Below, one piece after another: positions 18,224 to 27,314 of a DNA stretch of 64,000 nt. The stretch is from Methanopyrus sp. SNP6 (GTDB lineage Archaea; JAADCQ01; Methanopyri; Methanopyrales; Methanopyraceae). The notes beneath the pieces were generated by a model that searched no databases, was not told where the DNA came from, and saw only the letters and a list, made by a program, of their open reading frames with translations. The translations under genes and the position numbers were made by a program. How positions within the stretch are numbered: the first letter of the stretch is position 1; the number at the start of each line of letters is the position of its first letter. The stretch is taken from the NCBI RefSeq assembly GCF_002201895.1, contig NZ_CP019436.1, forward strand, positions 571,456 to 635,455, given 5' to 3'.

Positions 18224-18802
18224 GTGAACGTGAGGATCTACGCGGCGGCGTCCGTATTATGCCTGGCATTGCTCGCGGCTTCGGTCCAGTGGGACGTACT
18301 TGCGGATTTACCGGAGGCATGGAGGGAGCTGAACGCGGCTACGGAGCTAGCACACAAAGCCCTCGAGGAGAAGAAGAAAGGTGACGAACTGATGGAGGAG
18401 GTATCCGCCACCGTCAACGCGGCTAGGGGTGCCGGACTCTTAGCCCTCTCCGTTAACGCCCCAAGAATACTGGAAGACCTTCGCGAAGCGTACGTCCATT
18501 ACGCCAGAGCCGTCGATGCGATAGAAGCGGCCGTCGATCATCTCGACAGAGCCCTTGATGTGATCGGAGCGACGGCCGATCCCGAGATAAGGGAGTCACT
18601 GAAGCTGATGCACGAGGGCGTGAGTCACTACAAGATGGCTTTAAAGGAGTTCAAGCTGGGCGTCCAGGCGGCCGACGAAGGGGATGTCGGAGAGGCGTTC
18701 CACCGCGTTAATTTGGCTTATCGCCTGATGCGCGAGGGCATGAAGATGTTCAGCCGAGGGAAAGCGGAGCTGGAAAGTAAGACGCTGTTGTTCATGGGAT
18801 GA
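18224..18802 (+). CDS. Exported helical protein
   Basis: 192 residues with signal-like VLCLALLAASVQWDVLA at 12-28, after which the protein is almost wholly helical. Heptad-like repeats of acidic and alanine-rich helices (for example HYARAVDAIEAAVDHLDRAL) suggest an elongated bundle. GTG 18224 follows GAGGGGG. It lies between the anchored protein and the ABC-class ATPase with gaps of 13 and 7 bases, so the three are probably co-transcribed. No family recognised. Confidence 0.72.
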   Translation: MNVRIYAAASVLCLALLAASVQWDVLADLPEAWRELNAATELAHKALEEKKKGDELMEEVSATVNAARGAGLLALSVNAPRILEDLREAYVHYARAVDAIEAAVDHLDRALDVIGATADPEIRESLKLMHEGVSHYKMALKEFKLGVQAADEGDVGEAFHRVNLAYRLMREGMKMFSRGKAELESKTLLFMG

Positions 18803-18809
18803 CTCGTTT

Positions 18810-20213
18810 ATGAGAGGACTCGAAGAGAAAATCCGGACGTTGCAGTTGCCTACGGGTGTGCGATGGTGTCCTAGGCGGATGACCAACAGGTCCAGGGGAC
18901 GCCGGTGGTACGCTGTTCGCGGATCGGACGCCGTACGCGTAGTACTACCCGTTAGGGTGTCTCGACGTGATTTCAAGAAAGTGCCGAAAGGTGCCGAAGA
19001 CGCGGCGGCTCACCCAATCATCGAGGAGATTAAACGACGGTCGCGCGAGGAACCGGACCTCTACCCGTTGTCCGGGAAGCTCTTGGACCATAAAAAGGTC
19101 CGGAAACTCACCGAGCCCTGTACGGTCGTACGACTCCACGGCTTTCGCACTCCTCCCATTTGGATGCCGGGAAAGTCCAACCGTGTCCTGCGCCGGTCAC
19201 GCGAAGTCCTGTTAACGGTGCGGATGTTGTTCCCGCCCGATTGGTCTGAGGAACGCGTTCTGGACGGTGTATACGCAGCCTTGGACGCGCTTCGAGAGGT
19301 CGTACTGGAGATCCCACGGAAGGAAATCCTTCGAACTTGTGATGTGGTTCTCGATCAGCGAGAGCTTCGGGAGCAGTTGGAGAGAGGTGAGATCGAACAC
19401 CGAGGGAAGCGGGTAGTATCCTTGATAGGGGATGGGGCACGACCCGCTCGCAGGTTGACGGACGTCCGTCGACACCACCGCATAGCCGGCCCCAAGCCCG
19501 ACCCTCACATCCCGTTCGAGGTTCCTGAGGACCACGATGCGGACCTAGTTCCGCTGGAAATTGAGCTCCCCCGAACCGGCGAGCGAAAGCGCTTCCTACC
19601 GATTTACGAGGGAGAACTGTTCGCCATCGCCGGAGCCAACGCGCAGGGCAAGACTACCCTGATTAACGCCGTGGAAGCGGGTCAAGACGATCATGCGCCC
19701 GGGGACGGTCGTGAGTACGTGATTACAGTCCGGCGCACCGCCAAGGCCGAGGCGGGTGTCAAGAGGATGAACGGTGAGGATGTGAGTCTGTTCTTCCGGG
19801 AATTACCGCCCGGATACGAGGGGACTCCTGAAAACGTCCGTGGCCTCGCCAGCGGTTCGATGAAAATGGCCGCGGAGATCCAGCGGACCCTGGAGGAAGG
19901 AGCCAAAATACTCTTCATCGACGAGGACAAGGCCGCCGTGAACCTACTAGTGCCGGGAGTTCTTACCAAGGAACTTGAAGGTATCCGCACTCTCGTGGAG
20001 GTACGTGACGAGATCACATCCCGAGGCGTCACAATCGTCGCGGCTACAGGCGTTCTCGACGACTTCACCGCCGCCGCCGACAGAGCGATCGTAATGGAGG
20101 ATCATCGGCCTAAGCCGTTGAACTTGAGGGAGTTCCGCGCACGGTTGGCCCGGTATTACTTGGAGCGGGCCCGAAGGTATCGCTCGAACGCCGAAAGCCC
20201 TGAAAGTGACTGA
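18810..20213 (+). CDS. Predicted ATPase of the ABC class (COG3044-like)
   Basis: 467 residues. An N-terminal region of about 240 residues precedes an ATPase core with Walker A GANAQGKTTLINAVE, then PGDGREYVIT, the characteristic ASGSMKMAAEIQ segment and Walker B ILFIDEDKAAVN. The order matches COG3044 proteins, recalled as having GxHGKST and DEDTSATN at these sites, so this copy is divergent at both. These ATPases lack the transport context of ABC exporters and their substrate is unknown. ATG 18810 follows GGGATGA. It is the last gene of a putative operon with two exported proteins. Confidence 0.83.
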   Translation: MRGLEEKIRTLQLPTGVRWCPRRMTNRSRGRRWYAVRGSDAVRVVLPVRVSRRDFKKVPKGAEDAAAHPIIEEIKRRSREEPDLYPLSGKLLDHKKVRKLTEPCTVVRLHGFRTPPIWMPGKSNRVLRRSREVLLTVRMLFPPDWSEERVLDGVYAALDALREVVLEIPRKEILRTCDVVLDQRELREQLERGEIEHRGKRVVSLIGDGARPARRLTDVRRHHRIAGPKPDPHIPFEVPEDHDADLVPLEIELPRTGERKRFLPIYEGELFAIAGANAQGKTTLINAVEAGQDDHAPGDGREYVITVRRTAKAEAGVKRMNGEDVSLFFRELPPGYEGTPENVRGLASGSMKMAAEIQRTLEEGAKILFIDEDKAAVNLLVPGVLTKELEGIRTLVEVRDEITSRGVTIVAATGVLDDFTAAADRAIVMEDHRPKPLNLREFRARLARYYLERARRYRSNAESPESD

Positions 20214-20218
20214 AAAAA
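20213..20218 (-). terminator. T-run after the HAD gene
   Basis: Six consecutive T on the minus strand directly after the stop of the HAD-family gene. Archaeal RNA polymerase commonly terminates at such runs. It lies inside the convergent end of the ATPase gene. Confidence 0.4.
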
Positions 20219-21199
20219 TCACCCGAGCTTGCCGGCTTCACCGCGTACACGCTCCCTCATCGCCTCGGAGTACCTAATGAACTCTTCAAGCTCGCGCCGC
20301 CGTGCCTGGTTCACGTTCAGTACTCGCGCTTCCTCTTCCGGTTCGAGCTCTTTCGCAAGTTCTAGGGTCTCGTCTTTCCCTTCTTCGAAGAACGTCTTGA
20401 GAATCGGCAATACGGCGGATAGCGACGGTGCCGCGACGGCTACGTCCGCTTCTGGTATACAGTACTCGTTCCCGTTAAAAGCTACCGCCAGTCCGCCCCG
20501 TTCCCTCACGAACTTCAACATGTCTACGTCCGTTATGCTGTCACCCACGCACGCGATCTCGGAAACGTCGGTATCTTCTAGGTCCGCGACCTCTTCCACG
20601 ACCTCCGCCTTCCGAGATCCGCCTACTACCTTTATTTTAGAGCAGAACTCCCCGAGCTCGGTCTCGGAAAGTCTCCCGAAGAAGTCGTCGACACTCTCGA
20701 CGAGCTCCTTTTTGTCGGCATCACTCGGCGGGTAGAACTTCCTCAGTATTTCCATTTCCATTTCGAGCACGAGCCGCCGCTCATCTTCTGAGGGTTCCGG
20801 AGCGTCATCTAGCGGCATCTCCGTGCAGTACACGTGTTCGAGTGGAATGCCGACGAGGCCGGCGATACGCATGGCATGCTGCTCGTAACTCGTGGAAGCT
20901 ATGAACGGAGTAGCATCGAGTTCTCTCACCGTCCTTCGAGCACCGGGAGTGAGTGTAGCATCTTCCGAAACCCTTCGAAGATCGTCTTCAGTGACGCCGT
21001 GAACAACTAGGAACGGAACGATGAGTGCCAGTGTGGTTCCCGGTTCGTATCCCTCCCGCTGCTCCTCGAAGTACACCACATCGTCGTAGAAACTGATGAC
21101 CTCAAAGATCTCCCGACCGTTGGGAACGCAACGCGCCATGACCTCGTAAGCGTGGTCCATCGGGGACAGCGGGCCTTCAAGGTCGAACACTACGGGCAC
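20219..21199 (-). CDS. HAD-superfamily protein, EhaR-like
   Basis: 326 residues. The N-terminal VVFDLEGPLSP is a HAD motif I with the second aspartate replaced by glutamate (DxE). FIASTSYEQH is a motif II-like segment and CVGDSITDVDML is the acidic motif IV. From memory it resembles the archaeal protein annotated as energy-converting hydrogenase subunit R. It may be a phosphatase-like fold with altered chemistry. The start GTG 21199 lies inside the end of the upstream gene (23-base overlap), implying coupling. No other hydrogenase gene is nearby. Confidence 0.72.
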   Translation of the reverse strand: MPVVFDLEGPLSPMDHAYEVMARCVPNGREIFEVISFYDDVVYFEEQREGYEPGTTLALIVPFLVVHGVTEDDLRRVSEDATLTPGARRTVRELDATPFIASTSYEQHAMRIAGLVGIPLEHVYCTEMPLDDAPEPSEDERRLVLEMEMEILRKFYPPSDADKKELVESVDDFFGRLSETELGEFCSKIKVVGGSRKAEVVEEVADLEDTDVSEIACVGDSITDVDMLKFVRERGGLAVAFNGNEYCIPEADVAVAAPSLSAVLPILKTFFEEGKDETLELAKELEPEEEARVLNVNQARRRELEEFIRYSEAMRERVRGEAGKLG

Positions 21200-21722
21200 G
21201 TTGACGCCCCCTCAGGTGCTTCAGAACTCGCTCGGTTCGCTCTTCGATCACGTCCATCCGGACGGCGCGACCCACGCAATCGTCCTCCAGGAAGTACATG
21301 TAGAGCATGCCCACTACCCGCTCGTTCTGCGCCACCGGGGCGCCTGCGTCGCCAGGTCCTGGGATTGCCACGTTTGGAATTCTGATACTCAACTCTCGTC
21401 GACCTACCTCCAACACCTCGGCTAGTATCCACCTGTTCCCGATGTGAACGGCACACGTTCCTTCTTCCGGTAATCCTACGTCGGTTACCTCCGAGTGACC
21501 CGGCTCCACCCAATATGCCGCGAACCCACCGACTGGGTCATGGAACGCGAGCTCACAGACGGTTCCCCCACCTCGGACGCGCTTCGGCACGTTCTCGGGG
21601 TTAGAGCTCGTGATCACTACTCGACATCCGTTCACGTCCAACACCGCCGTGACCTTTCCTTCCCACCCAAGTCCGTGGATCCTGTCACCGGCTTTCAGCA
21701 GGCGCATGACCCCCCGTGTCAC
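21177..21722 (-). CDS. Hypothetical beta-rich protein, trypsin-fold-like
   Basis: 181 residues, beta-rich, starting at GTG 21722 or ATG 21707. The C-terminal segment GPGDAGAPVAQNERVVGMLY strongly recalls the active-site region of trypsin-like proteases (GDSGGPV...VVG), but the serine position is alanine, and no clear histidine/aspartate partners were identified. If the fold is right, the protein would be a non-catalytic homologue. It overlaps the HAD-family gene. Family assignment is low confidence; the open frame and codon pattern support a real gene. Confidence 0.6.
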   Translation of the reverse strand: MTRGVMRLLKAGDRIHGLGWEGKVTAVLDVNGCRVVITSSNPENVPKRVRGGGTVCELAFHDPVGGFAAYWVEPGHSEVTDVGLPEEGTCAVHIGNRWILAEVLEVGRRELSIRIPNVAIPGPGDAGAPVAQNERVVGMLYMYFLEDDCVGRAVRMDVIEERTERVLKHLRGRQRARSVRP

Positions 21723-21951
21723 CTGCGACTTCGAGCGGGGTTATCACCCCACGCTCACGACGCCGATCGAAAACTAGGAAATCGATAACTAGGAAGTCAG
21801 AGGTAGGTTAGGGAGCTGAGGAGTATAGGGCGACTCTCGGGTCGAGCGGGAGTCAGACCTCGCGGGCCCAACTTCCCGAGACTGTCGCTACGTGGCTACC
21901 ACGCAGTGAGATCATTCGCTGAACCTTCCGAAACGTCGGCCGGAACGCTGA

Positions 21952-23025
21952 TCACACCTTCCGAGCCACTAAAGTCCGCTCGTTAGGTGTATTCCGTTTC
22001 AGGCGCTCGATAGCCAGTATCTCGTACCCGCGGCGCTCGTATTCGAGTTCGGTTTCTGAGACAGCCGTCTCCACGTCCGATGCGGCGTATTTTCCGGTTG
22101 ACGGGTCGACGGCCAACTTCACCGTCTGCACTATGAACCCGCCGGGCTCGAGGAATTCGTCCGCGACGCTGAGGGTGATTTCGGTGGCTTCAGTGTGGAT
22201 CCTATTGAGATCGCTCGTGACTAACCTGACACGGCCTTCGATGTCGTCTTCGGTCAGCTCTTCGGCCCTTTTCTTGAGGTGTACGACGTTGTCTAGCTCG
22301 AGAACCTTCGGGTGCAAGTCCCCTGGATCTACGGCGTATACCGTCCCTGACTCTACCCTCCTCGCCAGTTCGTAACTCCAACCACCCGGTGCGGCCCCGA
22401 GATCGATCACGTCGGAACCTTCCCGTACGATGTACGGATGGCGCTTCAGCAACTCCCTGAGTTTGAGCTGAGCCCTGGAGATAGGTCTCATCCCGGGACT
22501 CCACTTGCGTACCCGTTTAACCTCTTTGCTGACGATCAGGTCCGGAGGGGCTACCGAGATCCCGGCGGTATCCTGTAGCACCTCGATCCAGACGTAGTAG
22601 TCGGGGTCCTCCAAATCCACCGGGGCGCCGGTCGCCTCCTGTACCGCCGCACCTACCTTCACCTCGACCTCTCGCTGTCCGAACGGTGGTTTGCCCCGCT
22701 TTCGGCACCGTACTGCAAACGACGTGTTTTCGCCCAGCTTACGTCGCGCCAGGATCGTGGCCGTGCGTTTCATCACGTCCAGGTCGGCGCGCACGGTTCG
22801 GTGGATGGGGACGATCTTAGCCACCCAATCCGTGTCCGCATCTTTCACTATCTCGACGATCTCTTCCGGTTCTAGATCCGATCGTACCACTACGACGCCT
22901 TTGAAGTACGTGGGCTCCGCCTCCGTGTACGGGTCCTCTTCTTTCAGTATACCCTCGAGCTCTTCGACACAGCGGAACTCGAACCCGGCGGGGCATGTCA
23001 CTAGAGCTTGGAACGGTGGAATCAT
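21952..23025 (-). CDS. THUMP-domain / RrmJ-type RNA methyltransferase
   Basis: 357 residues. The N-terminal part (about 1-165) has THUMP-type features such as FEFRCVEELEGIL and FAVRCRKRGKPPFGQREVE. The C-terminal part has RrmJ/FtsJ features: SRAQLKLRELL, the SAM-binding DVIDLGAAPGGWSYELA, VTSDLNR and GGFIVQTVKL. It probably methylates a 2'-O position in a structured RNA, bound through the THUMP domain. ATG 23025 lies just after the trpS stop, so the two are likely co-transcribed. The exact RNA target is unknown. Confidence 0.88.
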   Translation of the reverse strand: MIPPFQALVTCPAGFEFRCVEELEGILKEEDPYTEAEPTYFKGVVVVRSDLEPEEIVEIVKDADTDWVAKIVPIHRTVRADLDVMKRTATILARRKLGENTSFAVRCRKRGKPPFGQREVEVKVGAAVQEATGAPVDLEDPDYYVWIEVLQDTAGISVAPPDLIVSKEVKRVRKWSPGMRPISRAQLKLRELLKRHPYIVREGSDVIDLGAAPGGWSYELARRVESGTVYAVDPGDLHPKVLELDNVVHLKKRAEELTEDDIEGRVRLVTSDLNRIHTEATEITLSVADEFLEPGGFIVQTVKLAVDPSTGKYAASDVETAVSETELEYERRGYEILAIERLKRNTPNERTLVARKV

Positions 23026-23026
23026 C

Positions 23027-24151
23027 CTACCAGTCCTCCGGCACTTCGGGCGCGTCCGGGTGCTGTGATAGTATGTCCGGAAGCTCGTCTCGAACGTCCT
23101 CGCGACGACGTTCTAGTTCTTCCAGTACCTCCGCTAGTGCTTCTCCTACCATCCGTTTGCACTCACCGCAGATGATGTCCCCTTCTCGGCACTTCTTCCG
23201 GATCTCCCGTAGCTTTTCATCCCCTCCGATGCGGTCTGCTAGATGGTACACCATGAGTTCGTACACCACGCACTTGTCAGGGTCGCCACCGTGCTCGCGG
23301 TGTTCCTCGAGCGTCGCCCCTCCACCTGTCTTCGCGTTCCACACCTTCTCTTTCGCCGCCTCGGGATCGTCGGTGAGGAATATCGCGGTGTTGGGTTTAC
23401 TGCTTGACATCTTACCACCAGTCAGCCCGGTCATGAACCTGTGGTACGTGCTGGCCGGCTTGATCAAGTCCTCCTTCTCCGCTATATCCCGAGTCAGCCG
23501 GAGGTGGGGGTCCTGGTCGACACCCACGGGTACGAGGACCCGGTGTGGTCTTTCGATCTCCTGTGGGTGTAGTATGTCGGCGGCTTGAACGATCGGTGCG
23601 AAAGCGTGCCCCATGCTGGTCTCGCCGGTGAACCCGTACGTGTTCTTCACGGCGTTCCACGTGAGTCGGCCAGCTAGCAACAGTGCCATCCGCTGGACTG
23701 TCTTTCTCTCGGATTGGAGGTAGATCTCACATCGATCCGGGTCCAGGTCGAGACCCAACGCGGCGTAGTTGAGGACGTACTCTTCGATGGCGATCCTGTG
23801 TGCCCGATCCAGGTCCATGTTCCGGGCGTTGTATGCCTCCAAGTCGGCAATTGGGATGTACACCTTGACGTCCATCTCCTGTTGGTAGAACACCAGTTGA
23901 TCGACGACCGTCTTGTGGCCGAGGTGCATTCGGCCGCTAGGCATCATTCCGCTGAGGACGCTGACGAGTTTGCCGTCGTTGTAATCCTTGAGGAAGGCGT
24001 CGTAGTCGCGGTGCCCGAAGACTATACCACGGTCCAGCAGCGGGAATCGCCGTGGTAGTAACTCTCGGACTTCCTCGTCGATCGGTCGAATGCCGAACTC
24101 CTCGGTAAGACGTTCGTAGTCAACTTCTTCTACGTCCCAGGGATCGATCAA
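23027..24151 (-). CDS. trpS: Tryptophanyl-tRNA synthetase
   Basis: Charges tRNA-Trp. 374 residues of archaeal/eukaryotic type, class Ic. The HIGH-type motif is PSGRMHLGHK (71-80) and the KMSKS-type motif is GGKMSSSKP. GVDQDPHLRLTRDIA and the N-terminal DPWDVEEVDY are further family segments. The start is TTG 24151. It is followed by the THUMP methyltransferase gene and preceded by a small HTH gene, all leftward. Confidence 0.97.
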   Translation of the reverse strand: MIDPWDVEEVDYERLTEEFGIRPIDEEVRELLPRRFPLLDRGIVFGHRDYDAFLKDYNDGKLVSVLSGMMPSGRMHLGHKTVVDQLVFYQQEMDVKVYIPIADLEAYNARNMDLDRAHRIAIEEYVLNYAALGLDLDPDRCEIYLQSERKTVQRMALLLAGRLTWNAVKNTYGFTGETSMGHAFAPIVQAADILHPQEIERPHRVLVPVGVDQDPHLRLTRDIAEKEDLIKPASTYHRFMTGLTGGKMSSSKPNTAIFLTDDPEAAKEKVWNAKTGGGATLEEHREHGGDPDKCVVYELMVYHLADRIGGDEKLREIRKKCREGDIICGECKRMVGEALAEVLEELERRREDVRDELPDILSQHPDAPEVPEDW

Positions 24152-24179
24152 AGTCTCGGGTATGGGAGTTCACACCCGC

Positions 24180-24425
24180 TCATTCGCTCTCCACGAACTT
24201 TTCCTTCACGTAATCGATGAGGCCTTCTTCCTCGGCCTTCTTTAGGTGGTACTTCACGGACTTAAGTGAGATGCCCTCTTCCTCGGCTATTTCTTCCTCA
24301 CTCTGTCCCAAGACGTACTTTCTGAGGATTATTCTCGCCCGCCGGGCGCTGGTGGTCACTCCCTCCTCGACGAGATCTCGTGGGTGACACGGCCAGGCTC
24401 CGTAGTACGGCTTCTGATCGGCCAT
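24180..24425 (-). CDS. Small helix-turn-helix protein
   Basis: 81 residues. The segment from about 32 to 68, RKYVLGQSEEEIAEEEGIS followed by LKSVKYHLKKAEEEG, is a sigma-region-4/LuxR-type helix-turn-helix. The N-terminus carries HPRDLVEEGVTTSARRAR. It is probably a DNA-binding regulator. It lies between endA and trpS with short gaps on both sides, so it may be a member of that operon. Target unknown. Confidence 0.75.
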   Translation of the reverse strand: MADQKPYYGAWPCHPRDLVEEGVTTSARRARIILRKYVLGQSEEEIAEEEGISLKSVKYHLKKAEEEGLIDYVKEKFVESE

Positions 24426-24438
24426 GGGAGTGTCCCCC

Positions 24439-24948
24439 TTACAGTCTCTTCCACCGCCACATCACATACTCGATGCGTGGTTCTTCGACGTCCTCAACGA
24501 CGGCTAGGACGAAATCCTTCCGGACGGAATGTGCCAAACGTGTGGCCCGCAATACGTCACGGGTAGACAGTTCCGTGTCCGGCTCGACCACCCTCACCAC
24601 GTATTTAGAGTGTTCCCGGTCGGGGTCCTCCTCGTACACCCGGAACCTTCCTCCGTACTTAAACCCGGACTTCACCACGTATCCCCGCTCGGTGAGATCC
24701 CGATAAACGACGTATCCTGCCAAAAACCCAGGTCTCCTACGTTCGAAGAAGGAAAGCAGTTCTTCCACATTCATGGATTCGCCTTCCGGCGTCTCCGGGT
24801 TGATCTCACCTTTCTCCGCCAGGTACACGGTTTCGAAAGGGTCAAGGAAGAGCACGTTACCGTGCTCTGTTCCGAAGTACCGACGCTTCAAGTCCTCGTA
24901 ATCCTTAGAGACTAAGCTACCACCTTCGAAGACCTTAGCATGTGGCAA
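24439..24948 (-). CDS. endA: tRNA-splicing endonuclease
   Basis: Cuts pre-tRNA introns at bulge-helix-bulge sites. 169 residues, the size of the homotetrameric archaeal type. The catalytic triad is visible in order: tyrosine in GFKYGGRFRVYE, histidine in REHSKYVV and lysine in VRKDFVLAVV. The C-terminal EYVMWRWKRL is the usual closing strand. ATG 24948 starts the leftward group endA-HTH-trpS-THUMP gene. Neither tRNA gene in this window has an intron. Confidence 0.95.
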   Translation of the reverse strand: MPHAKVFEGGSLVSKDYEDLKRRYFGTEHGNVLFLDPFETVYLAEKGEINPETPEGESMNVEELLSFFERRRPGFLAGYVVYRDLTERGYVVKSGFKYGGRFRVYEEDPDREHSKYVVRVVEPDTELSTRDVLRATRLAHSVRKDFVLAVVEDVEEPRIEYVMWRWKRL

Positions 24949-25044
24949 TTTCTCACCCCCAGTTCCCGGCGCACAACATTCAACTAGGATGGATCGTTCG
25001 GACTACATGGGCGTGATGAAAGGCCTGCGTCGCGGATCCTGCGG

Positions 25045-26055
25045 ATGAAGATTGAGCCCGGCACTGACTCGGCCTGGGTGTTCACCGTGCGGTTCCGAGG
25101 ACGGCCCGACCGGTACGTGGCGGCGTGGAAGCAACCCGACCGAGTCACGGGAGCGGATCGTAGTGTAGTGATAGTGCTGTCCACCCGGGGCTGCCGATGG
25201 TTCCACGAGACCGGAGGATGTGTGTTCTGCTCCTACCCGCTCGAGGGCGCGGGTACGAGGGTGCCGACGGAGCTCCTAATACGCCAGTTCGAGCGAGCTT
25301 ATTCCCGACACCGACTGGACTCACCACACGGAGTCAAACTGTTCACGTCGGGTAGCTTCTTAGACCCTGAGGAAGTGCCAGACGAAGCCGTTCGGGAGAT
25401 ACTAGGTCGGCTGGCCGAAAACGATCTGGTGACGGAGGTATCCTTCGAATCTCGCCCCGAGTTAATCACGGACGAGCGGTTGGAGTTGATCACGGACGTT
25501 TTGGACGGGAAGTCCTTCGAGGTAGGCATCGGGTTGGAAACCAGTGATGACGAGCTGCGCGCGTCTATGAACAAGGGCTTTTCCTTCCGTGAATTCGCCA
25601 AGGCCGTGAAGAAGGTGAGGGAGTATGGAGGAATCCCTAAGGCGTATGTAATGCTGAAGCTCCCATTCCTCTCCGAATCAGAGGCACTCAGGGACGCGTA
25701 CATGTCATGCGTTGACGCCCACTTGGCCGGCTGCACTAGGATTTCGATATGCCCTGTCACAGTCCATAGGGAGACCGTGCTGGAGAAAGCTTGGCGCGCC
25801 GGGCTTTACAGACCGCCCTGGTTGTGGACCTGCGTGGAGGTAGCTAGGAAGGTGAAAGGGGACTTAGGTGATAGGGTCGATCTGCTGGTAGATACGAGCG
25901 GTGCCGGAACTCCACGAGGTCCGTCCAACTGTCCGAGATGTTCCCGGCGTGTCGCCCGGGCCCTTCGGGAGTTCACCCGTACGCAGGATACCGGCAAGCT
26001 CGAGGGTCTCAAGTGCTCATGTTTCGCGGTTTGGCGCACGCATATCGTCTGCTAG
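25045..26055 (+). CDS. Archaeosine-synthesis radical SAM protein (RaSEA)
   Basis: 336 residues. The cluster cysteines are in STRGCRWFHETGGCVFCSY, an unusual spacing (Cx8Cx2C) recalled for the RaSEA family, which cleaves the lysine adduct of preQ0 on G15 of tRNA to give archaeosine. FEVGIGLETSDDELR and MNKGF are Elp3-like segments, and the C-terminus holds CPRC and KCSC, possibly a zinc site. No in-frame start exists just upstream of ATG 25045. It is divergent from endA, another tRNA-processing gene. Confidence 0.85.
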   Translation: MKIEPGTDSAWVFTVRFRGRPDRYVAAWKQPDRVTGADRSVVIVLSTRGCRWFHETGGCVFCSYPLEGAGTRVPTELLIRQFERAYSRHRLDSPHGVKLFTSGSFLDPEEVPDEAVREILGRLAENDLVTEVSFESRPELITDERLELITDVLDGKSFEVGIGLETSDDELRASMNKGFSFREFAKAVKKVREYGGIPKAYVMLKLPFLSESEALRDAYMSCVDAHLAGCTRISICPVTVHRETVLEKAWRAGLYRPPWLWTCVEVARKVKGDLGDRVDLLVDTSGAGTPRGPSNCPRCSRRVARALREFTRTQDTGKLEGLKCSCFAVWRTHIVC

Positions 26056-26062
26056 GCACGTT

Positions 26063-27235
26063 TCAGCCGATGCTGAGTAGTGTCGCCAGCAACAATCCCC
26101 ATACGAACACCAGCGCCGCCCGCGCGAGTATTCCGATGACTGGGCTCAAGTCACCCTCCGCCGACGCTCCCGATACTTTTTCCAGTATCCCCATCCCCGA
26201 AAGTGCCCCGGAGACGGCTTCGAACGCCCCCTGGAGCAACTCCAAGGTGATCTCTGCGATTCCGATCGCCGCCTGTCCCAGCGAGCTCAACAACTCCGGA
26301 TTGACGATGGACAGTGCCAATCCTCCGAACGTCCCGAGCACTAGTCCCGTCAGCAGCAGGCCCGATAGGTCGAACTGTCCGCCTCCTACCGGACCCCACT
26401 GTGAGGTACCACTCGCGGACTCCGTGATGGACCTTATGACGTCACGTACGAGCTCCATCCTCTTGACCTCTCCGTACCTGAAGAGCCATACGTCCGGACA
26501 GCCAGCCTCCTTCAGCAGCGTTAGCTGATGCGCTAGACGACTTTCGTTTAGCTCGTGGAGCGCTATTGCCACCTTGCCTGGGTAGAGCCGCTCGTACAGC
26601 TTGTACACTCTGACGGGCCACTCGTCGTCCCTCCCGTACTCCTCGGTGTAGGCCTCGACGATGAACTTGTCCACGTAAGTCGCGATCGCGTCTCGGTCGA
26701 TGGAGTACGGCTCCGGCTTCTCAGGCAGTAAGCAGAAGTACACCACCTTACCGTGGGAGTGCACGAGTTCCGAGATCTCACGTACGAGGTCGGTGATAGC
26801 CTGCATAGCTTTCGCGCGCTTGACGGGGTCACTCGTCGGGTACCGGAAGGAATCGTCCAATATTACCCCATCACAGTACGGTAACGCCGACCGTACTGCG
26901 TCGAGGATTTCCCTACGCGCTTCTGGGTCCCACGGCTTGTCCCAGCCGTCCTTACGTTCGAACCCCACGATCCAGGCGTATACCTTGACGTTCGGGTCCC
27001 TCGCCTTGATGTGGGAGTATACGGCCGAGAGCGTGTCGACGCGCGTCGGGGTGCTGACCCCGCGGATTAAGACGGCCACCTCTGTGTAGCCCGTGCTGAG
27101 GATATCGTCCGTGAACTTTTGGACGCCTTCGGACCTTATCGTGCTTCCCCAAGCGAACACCCCGACATCGGTAGCGCAGGCGGGTGTAGCGAGTAGAATG
27201 GTAGAGATCGAAGTCATCAAAACTCTAGTGAGCAT
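26063..27235 (-). CDS. Exported TIM-barrel-like protein with C-terminal membrane segments
   Basis: 390 residues from ATG 27235, which follows GAGGGGGGTGG; the frame is open further upstream to 27301. A signal peptide (MLTRVLMTSISTILLATPA) is followed by a domain of alternating strands and helices (about 25-245) resembling a glycoside-hydrolase TIM barrel, with acidic residues at GVILDDSF and KFIVEAYTEE in plausible active-site positions. The C-terminus has glycine-rich hydrophobic stretches (about 275-315 and 360-390) that anchor it. Substrate unknown; a cell-wall polysaccharide is possible. Its promoter region abuts that of glnA. Confidence 0.75.
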   Translation of the reverse strand: MLTRVLMTSISTILLATPACATDVGVFAWGSTIRSEGVQKFTDDILSTGYTEVAVLIRGVSTPTRVDTLSAVYSHIKARDPNVKVYAWIVGFERKDGWDKPWDPEARREILDAVRSALPYCDGVILDDSFRYPTSDPVKRAKAMQAITDLVREISELVHSHGKVVYFCLLPEKPEPYSIDRDAIATYVDKFIVEAYTEEYGRDDEWPVRVYKLYERLYPGKVAIALHELNESRLAHQLTLLKEAGCPDVWLFRYGEVKRMELVRDVIRSITESASGTSQWGPVGGGQFDLSGLLLTGLVLGTFGGLALSIVNPELLSSLGQAAIGIAEITLELLQGAFEAVSGALSGMGILEKVSGASAEGDLSPVIGILARAALVFVWGLLLATLLSIG

Positions 27236-27272
27236 GTCCACCCCCCTCGAATGCCTCGGAGGTTGCAAAACG

Positions 27273-27281
27273 TCTATAAAG
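27273..27281 (+). promoter_or_regulatory. TATA box for glnA
   Basis: TCTATAAAG lies about 65 bases before the glnA start. Transcription would begin near 27300-27305, which puts the downstream GGAA-N6-TTCC palindrome just inside the transcribed leader, a classical place for repression. Confidence 0.6.
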
Positions 27282-27314
27282 TCCCTGGGCGGGCACACCA
27301 CCAGCTCTGGATTG

